Origin: an uncultured Opitutia bacterium
GTDB taxonomy: Bacteria > Verrucomicrobiota > Verrucomicrobiia > Opitutales > UBA953
Reading direction: 5' to 3'
Length of the DNA: 64,000 nucleotides
Assembly (NCBI GenBank): GCA_903840355.1
Contig: CAIMFJ010000004.1
Coordinates: 248,001-312,000 of the forward strand
The position numbers and the translations under genes are program-made. Below, one piece after another: positions 45,576 through 53,319 of the stretch. Within the stretch, counting starts at the first letter, position 1. Each line of letters opens with the position of its first letter. Below the pieces are notes generated by a model. The model saw nothing but the letters and a program-made list of their open reading frames with translations, was not told the DNA's origin and made no database searches.

Positions 45576-46949
45576 ATGAAACTATCGCTTGTTTTACGCA
45601 CGTTGGCTCTAGCCAGTTTGGTGGCGCTGCCCTTGGCGGCCCAGCAAACCACGCATCGTGCTGCGCCTGCTCCTGACGGGGCTAATACTGCGGGCAATGC
45701 TTTGCCCGCCTCGCCGGGCATGCCCACCGCTCCCGCTCAGCCCACGACGTTGCCTCCTGGCCCAGGCATCAATCGTGAGGAATTAACGCCGGAGCAAAAG
45801 GCTCTGATGAAAGAAGTGGATCGCATGCGTGCCGAGAAAGCACGTCTCGATGCGCAAGTCGCGTTGGCGGAGGCCAAACGGGTCGAAGAATTAGCTCCCG
45901 TCAATGCTGAGACGCAAAAGTTAGCGGCCGAACGTGCGTTGCGTTTAGCTAAAGCGGCTTCGGAGGCTGCCGCGTTGGAAGATGAGCGAGCCAAGTTGGA
46001 GCGCCAAACGGCGCTCGAGTCTGCTCGGTCCGCCGCCCGCTTGTCGGAACGGAATAACAAAATTCGCGAACTCGAAGCCGAAGCTAAGCAATTGCAATTA
46101 GAGTCCGCTAATACCGTCGCCCGTTTGAGCAATGAAATCGCCCGTTATCAGAAGGAGGAAGAAGCACGTAAGGTGGCCATTAAGGCGAAGCCGAAGTATC
46201 TCAAGGATCCGCTGGTTGATGGCACACTCTACATCAGCGATCGTCGCATTGCTTTTAATGGGGCCGTGACGGAGCAGTTAGCTGATTACGTCAGCCAACG
46301 GATTAATTTTTATAACAATCAATCATCGGAGTACCCCATCTTCATCGTAGTGGATAATAGCCCAGGAGGTTCCGTTGCCGCTGGTTATCAAATTCAGAAA
46401 GCGATGGCTGGCTCGAAGGCCCCCGTTTATGTTGTGGTTAAAGGCTTTGCCGCTTCGATGACGGCAGTGATTGCGACCTTGGCGGAGCGCTCTTATTGCT
46501 ACCCCAACACCATCATCCTTCATCACCAAGTCTCGAATACCTTACGCGGTAACATGACGGTGCTGAAGGAACAGATTGATTTCACGAATCGCTGGTTTGA
46601 GCGTTTTGGTACTCCCGTGGCTAAGAAGATGGGCCTCACGCTCCCCGAATTTGTGAAGCAAATGTATGCGAATGACTCCACCGGTGATTGGCAGGCGTTT
46701 GGCGAAAAAGCCCATGAGTTGAAGTGGATTGATCAGGTGGTTGAGCGGATTGAAGAAACCGCCATTTTAGACCTCTTGCCGCCCGTATCGAATAATACCC
46801 CCGCCATCCACCCGCCAATGTCGGAGATTTCAGGGGTAGCGACTAAAACGGACGAAAAAGGGCGGATTTATTTCGAGCTTCCGCCCTTATCGAATCCTTT
46901 TGACGCATGGTGGCTTTACGATCCCCAGGGTTTATTCCGCGCCCGCTAA
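45576..46949 (+). CDS. Exported ClpP-like protease with N-terminal coiled coil, copy 2
   Basis: This 457-residue paralogue has a signal peptide (to about PLAAQ), a Pro/Ala-rich linker (~25-65), a coiled coil (~70-200) and a ClpP-fold domain (~205-395). The triad is Ser294 (GFAASMTA), His317 (ILHHQ) and Asp371 (STGDW), with the same spacing as copy 1. The C-terminus ends AWWLYDPQ, matching the WWIYDP of copy 1. Both copies share DPLVDG at the domain start and GNM after the catalytic His. The two genes are nine bases apart and a terminator follows, so they probably form a two-gene operon and perhaps a mixed ring. Confidence 0.85.
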   Translation: MKLSLVLRTLALASLVALPLAAQQTTHRAAPAPDGANTAGNALPASPGMPTAPAQPTTLPPGPGINREELTPEQKALMKEVDRMRAEKARLDAQVALAEAKRVEELAPVNAETQKLAAERALRLAKAASEAAALEDERAKLERQTALESARSAARLSERNNKIRELEAEAKQLQLESANTVARLSNEIARYQKEEEARKVAIKAKPKYLKDPLVDGTLYISDRRIAFNGAVTEQLADYVSQRINFYNNQSSEYPIFIVVDNSPGGSVAAGYQIQKAMAGSKAPVYVVVKGFAASMTAVIATLAERSYCYPNTIILHHQVSNTLRGNMTVLKEQIDFTNRWFERFGTPVAKKMGLTLPEFVKQMYANDSTGDWQAFGEKAHELKWIDQVVERIEETAILDLLPPVSNNTPAIHPPMSEISGVATKTDEKGRIYFELPPLSNPFDAWWLYDPQGLFRAR

Positions 46950-46973
46950 GCGATTCTTACAGTTTTTTTAATA

Positions 46974-46998
46974 AAGTGGCGGAAAACCGCCACTTTTC
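46974..46998 (+). terminator. Rho-independent terminator after the ClpP-like pair
   Basis: AAAGTGGCGG (46974-46983) pairs perfectly with CCGCCACTTT (46988-46997) around an AAAA loop, then T. Confidence 0.88.
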
Positions 46999-47040
46999 AT
47001 TTGCTCGGAACCGCTCCCTCGACTTCCTGTCCATACCTTT

Positions 47041-48543
47041 ATGCGACTCCCCACGCTTTCGGGCTTAATCCTTTCTGCAGCTTGCCTCGCGGCCGCTGAA
47101 GATGGTGCTCAAATCTATAATACGCTCTGTATTGCTTGTCACGGTCCTGACGGCAAGGGAGCCAACGGCTTGCCTCCTTTAGTAGGCAGCGAATGGCCCA
47201 AGGGTCAGCCCGAACGGGCGATCAAAATCGTCATCAATGGCCTCACGGGTCCCGTGGAAGTTGCCGGTAAAGCCTACAACATTGAAATGCCCCCTCAGGG
47301 TGCGGTGCTCAATGACGAGAAGATTGCCGCTGCCTTGACCTACGTTCGCAAAACTTTTGTGCGCGGCGAGAGCGCGGTTACGGTTGACCAAGTTAAAGCC
47401 GTTCGTGCTGCGGTGGCGGATCGTACCAAGCCTTGGACGGCGGATGAATTATTAAAGGCCCATCCATTCCCCCCCGCTAAGACGGCCCTGAAGAATTTGG
47501 TCGGTTCGGTTTATAAAGGCGAGTGGACGGTGATGCCTGATTTTGCGACGTTGAAGCCGGCCCAAATTGAGGATGAGAACGCCGGTATCGTGAGCCCGAA
47601 TCAGTCGGGTCTGAAGAAGAATTACGCTATGGTCTGGGAAGGGCAGTTCCACGCCCCTGTTGATGGCAAGTATACCTTCACTTTTGATTGCGATGACTTT
47701 GGTGCGCTCTACCTCGGTGGTAAGAAAATCGCTGAGATTAAAGGCATTGGTCCCATCGGAAGTCGTGCGAAGCAAGCCACAGTAGAATTGAAGCAAGGCG
47801 ACAACGCCTTCCGTTTAGAATACGTGCAAGCCGCCGGCGAACAGGTGATTGTGTTGGGCTGGAAAGGCCCCAAGGACCGCGATGTCAAATGGCTGTCCGA
47901 TACGAAGTCAGGCAAGGCTGCTGGTCCAAAGTGGCCCTCGATTGCCATTCAGCCTCATGACGGTTACACCGCCGTCTACCGTAACTTCATTCAAGGCACC
48001 ACGCCGCGTGGCATCGGTTTTGGTTTCCCTAATGGCATGAACCTCGCTTTCAGCGCCGATAACCTCGCCGTGGAACTCATGTGGAGCGGTCGCTTCATGG
48101 ATGGCGGTCACCATTGGACCGATCGCGGTCAAGGCTTTGAGCCACCAGCGGGTGAAGGTGTCATCAAGCTCTCGGGTACGAGCGGCATTCTGAGCTCGGT
48201 CGAGGCAACAGATTTAATCGGCAAGTATCGTGGTTATGAATTAGACCGCCAAGGAAACCCCACGTTTAAAGTCGTGGCGGGCGGCGACACGCTGACCGAT
48301 GCTTGGTTGCCTGGGGAGCACAACTTGTCTCGCACCTTGACGCTACAAGGCGACAAGCCTTTGGTCGTGCTCTTGGAGCGTAATTTGGAAGCCGTGGCTA
48401 AAGAAGATGGCAAAGTTTTAGAAATTGGTGGCCGCCTCTTATTAACCCCTTCACTCCCGCAAGCCCTCAAGGTTCAAGGCACGGCGGTATACCTCACCCT
48501 CAACCCCGGCGAAAGCATCACGTTGGGTTACTCCTTCCGCTAA
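47041..48543 (+). CDS. Exported c-type cytochrome with PA14-like domain
   Basis: This 500-residue protein has a signal peptide (to about CLAAAE). A monohaem cytochrome c domain has Cys30, Cys33 and His34 in CIACHG with a later Met ligand candidate in NIEMPPQG. A PA14-like carbohydrate-binding domain follows around residues 150-290 (WEGQFHAPVDGKYTFTFDCDDFGALYLGG, core GKYTFTFDCDD). The C-terminal ~200 residues are beta-rich. The propeller protein downstream (21 bases) is the likely catalytic partner. Together they look like a split version of the large haem dehydrogenase at 23396-26446. Confidence 0.82.
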   Translation: MRLPTLSGLILSAACLAAAEDGAQIYNTLCIACHGPDGKGANGLPPLVGSEWPKGQPERAIKIVINGLTGPVEVAGKAYNIEMPPQGAVLNDEKIAAALTYVRKTFVRGESAVTVDQVKAVRAAVADRTKPWTADELLKAHPFPPAKTALKNLVGSVYKGEWTVMPDFATLKPAQIEDENAGIVSPNQSGLKKNYAMVWEGQFHAPVDGKYTFTFDCDDFGALYLGGKKIAEIKGIGPIGSRAKQATVELKQGDNAFRLEYVQAAGEQVIVLGWKGPKDRDVKWLSDTKSGKAAGPKWPSIAIQPHDGYTAVYRNFIQGTTPRGIGFGFPNGMNLAFSADNLAVELMWSGRFMDGGHHWTDRGQGFEPPAGEGVIKLSGTSGILSSVEATDLIGKYRGYELDRQGNPTFKVVAGGDTLTDAWLPGEHNLSRTLTLQGDKPLVVLLERNLEAVAKEDGKVLEIGGRLLLTPSLPQALKVQGTAVYLTLNPGESITLGYSFR

Positions 48544-48564
48544 ACCCTAGCTTAAATTTTAAAT

Positions 48565-50049
48565 ATGAAAAAATTCCTCTCTGGTTTTCTCGGAGCCGTT
48601 TTGACGGTCAGTGTCAGTGCGGCCCCTTCGGTGAAGGGTCCCTTCGATCCCGTCTTGCAAGACAAGTATTATGAACGGGTGCAAATCCCCACCCCTGCAG
48701 GTGAAGTTTGCGAAGTGGTCTCGATTGCCTTGTTGCCTGACAAGAAAGTCGCCATCGGTACCCGTCGCGGTGATGTCTGGGTGGCCGAAGGTGCTTACGA
48801 GAACGACCTTTCCAAGATCAAGTGGACCAAGTTTGCCACCGGCTTGCATGAGCCTTTGGGCATGTTCTGGAAAGACGGTTCCATTTACGCAACCCATCGT
48901 CCTGAACTCACGCGCATGACGGATCGTCATGGCGTGGGTCATGCCGACAGCTACGAGTCCATTTGCTCCGATTGGGGGATTAATGGCGATTACCACGAAT
49001 TCGCATGGGGCTCAGAGCCTGACCGCGAAGGCAATGTGTGGGTCGTCCTTTGCCTCAGCGGTTCGTTCTACGCGAACTCCGATTGGCGCGGCTGGTGTGT
49101 GCGCGTTACCCCCGAAGGTAAGATGATTCCTACGTGTCCGGGGATTCGCTCGCCTGGCGGGATTGGGGCGAATGAAAAGGGCGATATGTTCTACACCGAT
49201 AATCAAGGCGTGTGGAATGGCGCTTCGTCAATCAAGTGGCTGCGCCCAGGTTCATTCCAAGGCAACCCCACGGGAAATAAGTTTTATAAGTTAGCCAAAG
49301 ATTTCCCCGCTCCTCCCGAGCCGCAAAGCGGTTCGCGCATCCTGAAGGAGCGCCTCAAGTTCCCCGACTTCGTGCCTCCTGCGGTGATCTTACCGCACGG
49401 TACGGTGGGTAATTCGCCTTCGGGTATTGCGTGTGATATGAGCAAGGGCAAATGGGGTCCCTGGGCTAACCAAATGTTCTTGGGCGAACAAACGGCTTCG
49501 CAAGTGCAACGCGTGAGCTTGGAGTTCGTGAACGGCCTTTATCAAGGGGCCTGCTTCCACTTCTTAGAAGGCTTTGAAGCCGGATTAGTGCCAGTGCGTA
49601 TGGACCAAACTGATGGCACGCTTTTCGTGGGCGGTACCAATCGTGGTTGGGGTTCGCGCGGTCATTATCCCTTCACGTTTGAGCGCGTGCGCTGGCGCGG
49701 CAAGGTGCCCTTCGAGATGCATGATATCTCGGCGCGCCCTGATGGCTTTGAATTAACCTTCACGCATCCGGTCGATGCCAAGACGGCGGGGAATGTCGCT
49801 AGCTACGATATGGACGCTTTCACTTATATCTACCAATCCGCTTACGGTAGCCCCGAGGTTGATCAAGCGAAGCCTATCGTGAAGTCGGCGACGGTTGCGG
49901 AAGACGGCTTACATGTTCGCTTAGTCGTTGAAGGCCTGATTCGCGGTCACATTCACCACATTGCAGCGGTGGGCGTGCGCGACCGTGCAGGTGAAAGTTT
50001 GTGGCACAATGAAGGCTGGTACACGTTGAACGAAATCCCTTCTAAATAA
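48565..50049 (+). CDS. Exported beta-propeller protein (dehydrogenase-like)
   Basis: This 494-residue protein has a signal peptide (to about VSVSAAP) and repeated propeller strands: KKVAIGTRRGDVWVAEG, DREGNVWVVLCLSG, NEKGDMFYTDNQG and DGTLFVGGTNRGWG. This resembles quinoprotein or sorbosone-dehydrogenase-like propellers of PVC bacteria. The C-terminus adds an Ig-like segment (GFELTFTHPVDAKTAGN). It has no CxxCH of its own, so electrons would have to pass to the cytochrome encoded upstream. A sodium:solute symporter follows. Confidence 0.8.
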   Translation: MKKFLSGFLGAVLTVSVSAAPSVKGPFDPVLQDKYYERVQIPTPAGEVCEVVSIALLPDKKVAIGTRRGDVWVAEGAYENDLSKIKWTKFATGLHEPLGMFWKDGSIYATHRPELTRMTDRHGVGHADSYESICSDWGINGDYHEFAWGSEPDREGNVWVVLCLSGSFYANSDWRGWCVRVTPEGKMIPTCPGIRSPGGIGANEKGDMFYTDNQGVWNGASSIKWLRPGSFQGNPTGNKFYKLAKDFPAPPEPQSGSRILKERLKFPDFVPPAVILPHGTVGNSPSGIACDMSKGKWGPWANQMFLGEQTASQVQRVSLEFVNGLYQGACFHFLEGFEAGLVPVRMDQTDGTLFVGGTNRGWGSRGHYPFTFERVRWRGKVPFEMHDISARPDGFELTFTHPVDAKTAGNVASYDMDAFTYIYQSAYGSPEVDQAKPIVKSATVAEDGLHVRLVVEGLIRGHIHHIAAVGVRDRAGESLWHNEGWYTLNEIPSK

Positions 50050-50090
50050 GCGAAATCAGCCATTCCCCGCGAGGGAAGACGGTTGCCAAG

Positions 50091-50123
50091 AGGGGCGGTT
50101 TTTGGGAGACCAATACCGCCCCT
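50091..50123 (+). terminator. Inverted repeat before the symporter gene
   Basis: AGGGGCGGT (50091-50099) pairs perfectly with ACCGCCCCT (50115-50123) around a 15-base loop and is followed by TATTATTTTATG. It lies between the propeller gene and the symporter start, nine bases before the ATG, so it could end the upstream transcript or structure the symporter leader. Confidence 0.5.
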
Positions 50124-50132
50124 TATTATTTT

Positions 50133-52049
50133 ATGAATATCACTCTGATTGATTGGATCATCATCGCGGCCTCGATCCTCATCTGCTTTGTGCCTGCGCT
50201 TTTTTTAGCGAAGCGTTCTAGCTCGAGCACCTCGGAGTTTTTTGCCTCAGGTCGTTCCGTGCCCTGGTGGTTGGCCGGCCTGTCGATGGTGGCGACGACG
50301 TTTTCTTCGGACACGCCTAATTGGGTAACGGAGCAAGTGCGCAAGTATGGCGTGGCAGGTAATTGGCAGTGGTGGGCGTTCGTCTTAACTGGCGTAGCCA
50401 CGGTCTTTTTCTTTGCTCGTTTATGGCGCCGCTTGGGCGTGATGACCGACTTAGAGTTCTACGAACGTCGTTACTCTGGGAAATCGGCTTCGGTGGTGCG
50501 TGGCTTTCGGGCAGTTTATTTAGGGCTCTTCTTTAATTGCTTCATCATGGGCATGGTGACCCTCGCGGCCTGTAAGATTGCAAATATTCTCTTCGGGATG
50601 CCTGCGTGGCAGACGATTCTGATTTGTGGGGTGCTCAATGTTGTCTTTGCAGCCCACTCGGGCCTTTGGGGGGTGCTGGTAATCGATATGGTGCAGTTCT
50701 TTATTAAGATGACGGCGGTTTTCGCCGCGGCTTGGTTCTCGCTGAAAGAAGTCGGTCTCCGCTTAGCGGGCCAAGCCGATGCTTGGGTTGGCTTAAAAGC
50801 GCTGATTGAAAAACTTTCGAAACAGCAAGTCGTGTTACCAGCGAACGGACAGCCCGTGATGTCGGCCGTGAATGGCACGGGTCAGCCCATCCTCGATGTG
50901 TTACCTAATTTTTCGATGTCGGAGTTAGCACTCATGATTTTCATTTTACCCATCGCGATTTCCTGGTGGGCCAATTGGTATCCTGGTGCCGAACCCGGCG
51001 GTGGTTCTTACATTGCCCAACGGATGTTGGCTTCGAAATCTGAGAAGGATTCTTTGGGCGGGACGTTATTCTTTAATATCGCCCACTACGTTTTGCGCCC
51101 TTGGCCCTGGATCATCACCGCTCTTTGCTCGATTATCATCTACCCCGATCTTGCGTCGATTAAGCAGGCTTTCCCAGCTGCGGATGCGAGTTTGATTGGT
51201 CACGACTCGGCCTTCCCGGCGATGCTCAAGTTCCTGCCCGTAGGTTTTGTGGGATTGATGATCGGTGGGTTAATTGCCGCCAACTCTTCGACGATTTTAA
51301 CGCACCTCAATTGGGGTTCCTCTTACTTGGTACACGATTTCTACCGCCGGTTTATTAATAAAGAAGGCTCGGAAGGCCATTATGTGAACGTCGGACGTAT
51401 CTCGACAGTCATCTTATACATTGTCGCAGCCTTGCTGAGTTTAACCATGAGCTCCGCGCAACAAGCGTTCCAAATTTTGCTCTCTATTGGGGCGGGCACG
51501 GGCTTGCTTTATATTGCTCGCTGGTTCTGGTGGCGGGTTTCGGCTTGGTGTGAAATTGTCGCGATGGTGATGTCACTCATCACCTCGGTGGCCGTGCCTT
51601 TCTTCATGAAAGATGCGGGCTTCGCGACGGTGACTATCGTTCAAGTGGGATTGACCACCTTGGCTTGGCTCCTCACCGCCTATGTGGGGCCAGAGACTGA
51701 TCGCGCCACGTTGATTGAGTTTTATAAGAAAGTTAAGCCAGCGGGCCCAGGTTGGGCGACGATTCGCCGAGAAGCGGGCGTTTCGGATGAAGCCGTGGCG
51801 CAAGAGAATCGCATTGGGGCAGCTTGCCTCGGCTGGGTTTCAGGCTGCGTGGTGATTTGGTCTTCGCTCTTTGCGATTGGTAATTTCCTCTATTCGGTCG
51901 GCGATCCTTCGCGTTTAAAGACGGCGTGGATTTTGACCGGCGTCTTGGTCGTCAGCGGCTACATCCTGTTAAGAGTCACGCAGCAGCTTTGGGCTGATAG
52001 CACGGCCTCGCAGGCTCGTGAAGACGCTGCGGCGAGTGCCGGGAAGTGA
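50133..52049 (+). CDS. Sodium:solute symporter (SSS family)
   Basis: This 638-residue polytopic membrane protein has about 14 hydrophobic segments. SSS family features are SEFFASGRSVPWWLAGLSMVATTFSSDTP at the first helices (core FASGRSVPWWLAG), and the GGLIAANSSTILTHLNWGSSYLVHDFYRRF segment (core AANSSTILTHLNW). These carriers use a sodium gradient to import sugars, amino acids or acids. The adjacent convergent aldose 1-epimerase gene hints at a sugar, but this is inference. The stop is one base from the convergent stop. Confidence 0.9.
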   Translation: MNITLIDWIIIAASILICFVPALFLAKRSSSSTSEFFASGRSVPWWLAGLSMVATTFSSDTPNWVTEQVRKYGVAGNWQWWAFVLTGVATVFFFARLWRRLGVMTDLEFYERRYSGKSASVVRGFRAVYLGLFFNCFIMGMVTLAACKIANILFGMPAWQTILICGVLNVVFAAHSGLWGVLVIDMVQFFIKMTAVFAAAWFSLKEVGLRLAGQADAWVGLKALIEKLSKQQVVLPANGQPVMSAVNGTGQPILDVLPNFSMSELALMIFILPIAISWWANWYPGAEPGGGSYIAQRMLASKSEKDSLGGTLFFNIAHYVLRPWPWIITALCSIIIYPDLASIKQAFPAADASLIGHDSAFPAMLKFLPVGFVGLMIGGLIAANSSTILTHLNWGSSYLVHDFYRRFINKEGSEGHYVNVGRISTVILYIVAALLSLTMSSAQQAFQILLSIGAGTGLLYIARWFWWRVSAWCEIVAMVMSLITSVAVPFFMKDAGFATVTIVQVGLTTLAWLLTAYVGPETDRATLIEFYKKVKPAGPGWATIRREAGVSDEAVAQENRIGAACLGWVSGCVVIWSSLFAIGNFLYSVGDPSRLKTAWILTGVLVVSGYILLRVTQQLWADSTASQAREDAAASAGK

Positions 52050-52050
52050 G

Positions 52051-53220
52051 TTAAGCGTTCTTTAGTCCAAACCGATACACCATCGTCATGCTGTACTTCT
52101 CTTGGGGTCGAAGGACTCCAGAGGGGTAGCCCGCACGTTGGAAGTTCGGTTGATTAGGCGAGTCTGGAAAGAGTCCAGGTTCTAAGCAAAAGCCTTGGCG
52201 AAAACCGAATGGCTTGGCCCAGCGGCCTTGTACGGTGCCATCGAGGAAGTTGCCCGAATAAAATTGGAGGCCGGGGGCATCCGTGAGTACTTCGAGCGAA
52301 CGACCGAGGGTGGGTTCGGTGACGCGGGCCGCGAGGCGTAGCGTGGGTTCAGATGAAGCGGGTAGGCCAAGGTCGTAGCAGTGATCGTAGCCGCGGGCAC
52401 GTTGCAGTTGGGCGTCGTGCTGGCTGATGCGCTCGCCAATTCGTTTAGGTTGGCGGAAGTCAAAGGGCGTGCCCTCGACTGGCTGACGTTCCCCTGAGGG
52501 AATTAATTTTTCGGAAATCGGAATAAAGCGGTCGGCAAAAATTTGGACGCGGTGGTCGAGGATGCTGCCTTGGCCTGCTAAGTTAAAGAAGGCGTGGTTG
52601 GTGAGGTTGCACAAGGTGGCCGCATCGGTCTGTCCTTGGAATTGAATGTAGACGGCATTTTGGTCGTCCGGCAGGGTGAAGGTAACCGATAGGTCGAGGT
52701 TGCCGGGGTATTGTTCTTCGCCTGCGGGGCTGCGGTAGGTTAAGTGGAGGGCTCCAGCGTTTTCACGGCGCAGGTAGGTTGCCTTCCAAAGTTTGCGATC
52801 GAGCCCTTCGATGCCGCCATGGAGGTGTTGGCCGTTATTATTTTGGGCTACTTGATGGGCTACGCCATCGATGCTGAATTTGCCGTCCGCAATGCGATTG
52901 GCGTAACGCCCGACCGTGCTACCTAAAAATGGATTTTGTTTTAAATAGCCCTCAAAGTGGTGGTGGCCGAGGGTGACTTCCGAAATCTCGCCAGACTTTT
53001 CGGGAACTTGCACGGATGTTAAAGTCGCGCCGAATTCGCAGACCTCAATCGACATCCCCAGTTTATTGGTCAACCGCCAGGTATTAACTTCTTGTTGGTC
53101 GAGTTTGCCAAAAATGCGGCGACGAAAAGAACTCGTGCCATGGTTTTGACGTAGCGACAGGAATACTCCGATGGCAATGCTGAGCAGAATAATTGCGGCA
53201 GGAGAAGAGAGCCAGTCCAT
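52051..53220 (-). CDS. galM: Aldose 1-epimerase, membrane-anchored
   Basis: This 389-residue enzyme interconverts sugar anomers. It has the mutarotase His residues in NGQHLHGGIEGLDRKLW and LTNHAFFNLAG, and the catalytic Glu in FCLEPGLFPDSPNQP. Unlike most GalM it begins with a hydrophobic helix (residues ~9-26, SPAAIILLSIAIGVFLS), suggesting a periplasmic or membrane-bound form. The frame continues 24 codons upstream; the chosen ATG follows a leader hairpin (53226-53247). It converges on the symporter gene, so sugar entry and mutarotation may be linked. Confidence 0.88.
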   Translation of the reverse strand: MDWLSSPAAIILLSIAIGVFLSLRQNHGTSSFRRRIFGKLDQQEVNTWRLTNKLGMSIEVCEFGATLTSVQVPEKSGEISEVTLGHHHFEGYLKQNPFLGSTVGRYANRIADGKFSIDGVAHQVAQNNNGQHLHGGIEGLDRKLWKATYLRRENAGALHLTYRSPAGEEQYPGNLDLSVTFTLPDDQNAVYIQFQGQTDAATLCNLTNHAFFNLAGQGSILDHRVQIFADRFIPISEKLIPSGERQPVEGTPFDFRQPKRIGERISQHDAQLQRARGYDHCYDLGLPASSEPTLRLAARVTEPTLGRSLEVLTDAPGLQFYSGNFLDGTVQGRWAKPFGFRQGFCLEPGLFPDSPNQPNFQRAGYPSGVLRPQEKYSMTMVYRFGLKNA

Positions 53221-53225
53221 GAAAG

Positions 53226-53247
53226 AACCCTGCCATCTTGCAGGGTT
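53226..53247 (-). promoter_or_regulatory. Hairpin in the galM leader
   Basis: AACCCTGC (53226-53233) and GCAGGGTT (53240-53247) form a perfect 8-bp stem with a six-base loop, ending five bases before the chosen galM ATG on the minus strand. It could influence initiation; there is no further evidence. Confidence 0.35.
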
Positions 53248-53274
53248 TCGCCAAGAAAAACTTATGATGAGGGA

Positions 53275-53306
53275 CACAAAAAACCCGCTCAATGCTGAGC
53301 GGGTTT
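53275..53306 (-). terminator. Rho-independent terminator of the protease operon
   Basis: AAACCCGCTCA (53281-53291) pairs perfectly with TGAGCGGGTTT (53296-53306) around a four-base loop. Read on the minus strand the hairpin is followed by a T run. It lies 14 bases after the prc stop. Confidence 0.9.
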
Positions 53307-53319
53307 GGGGTCATTGGCC

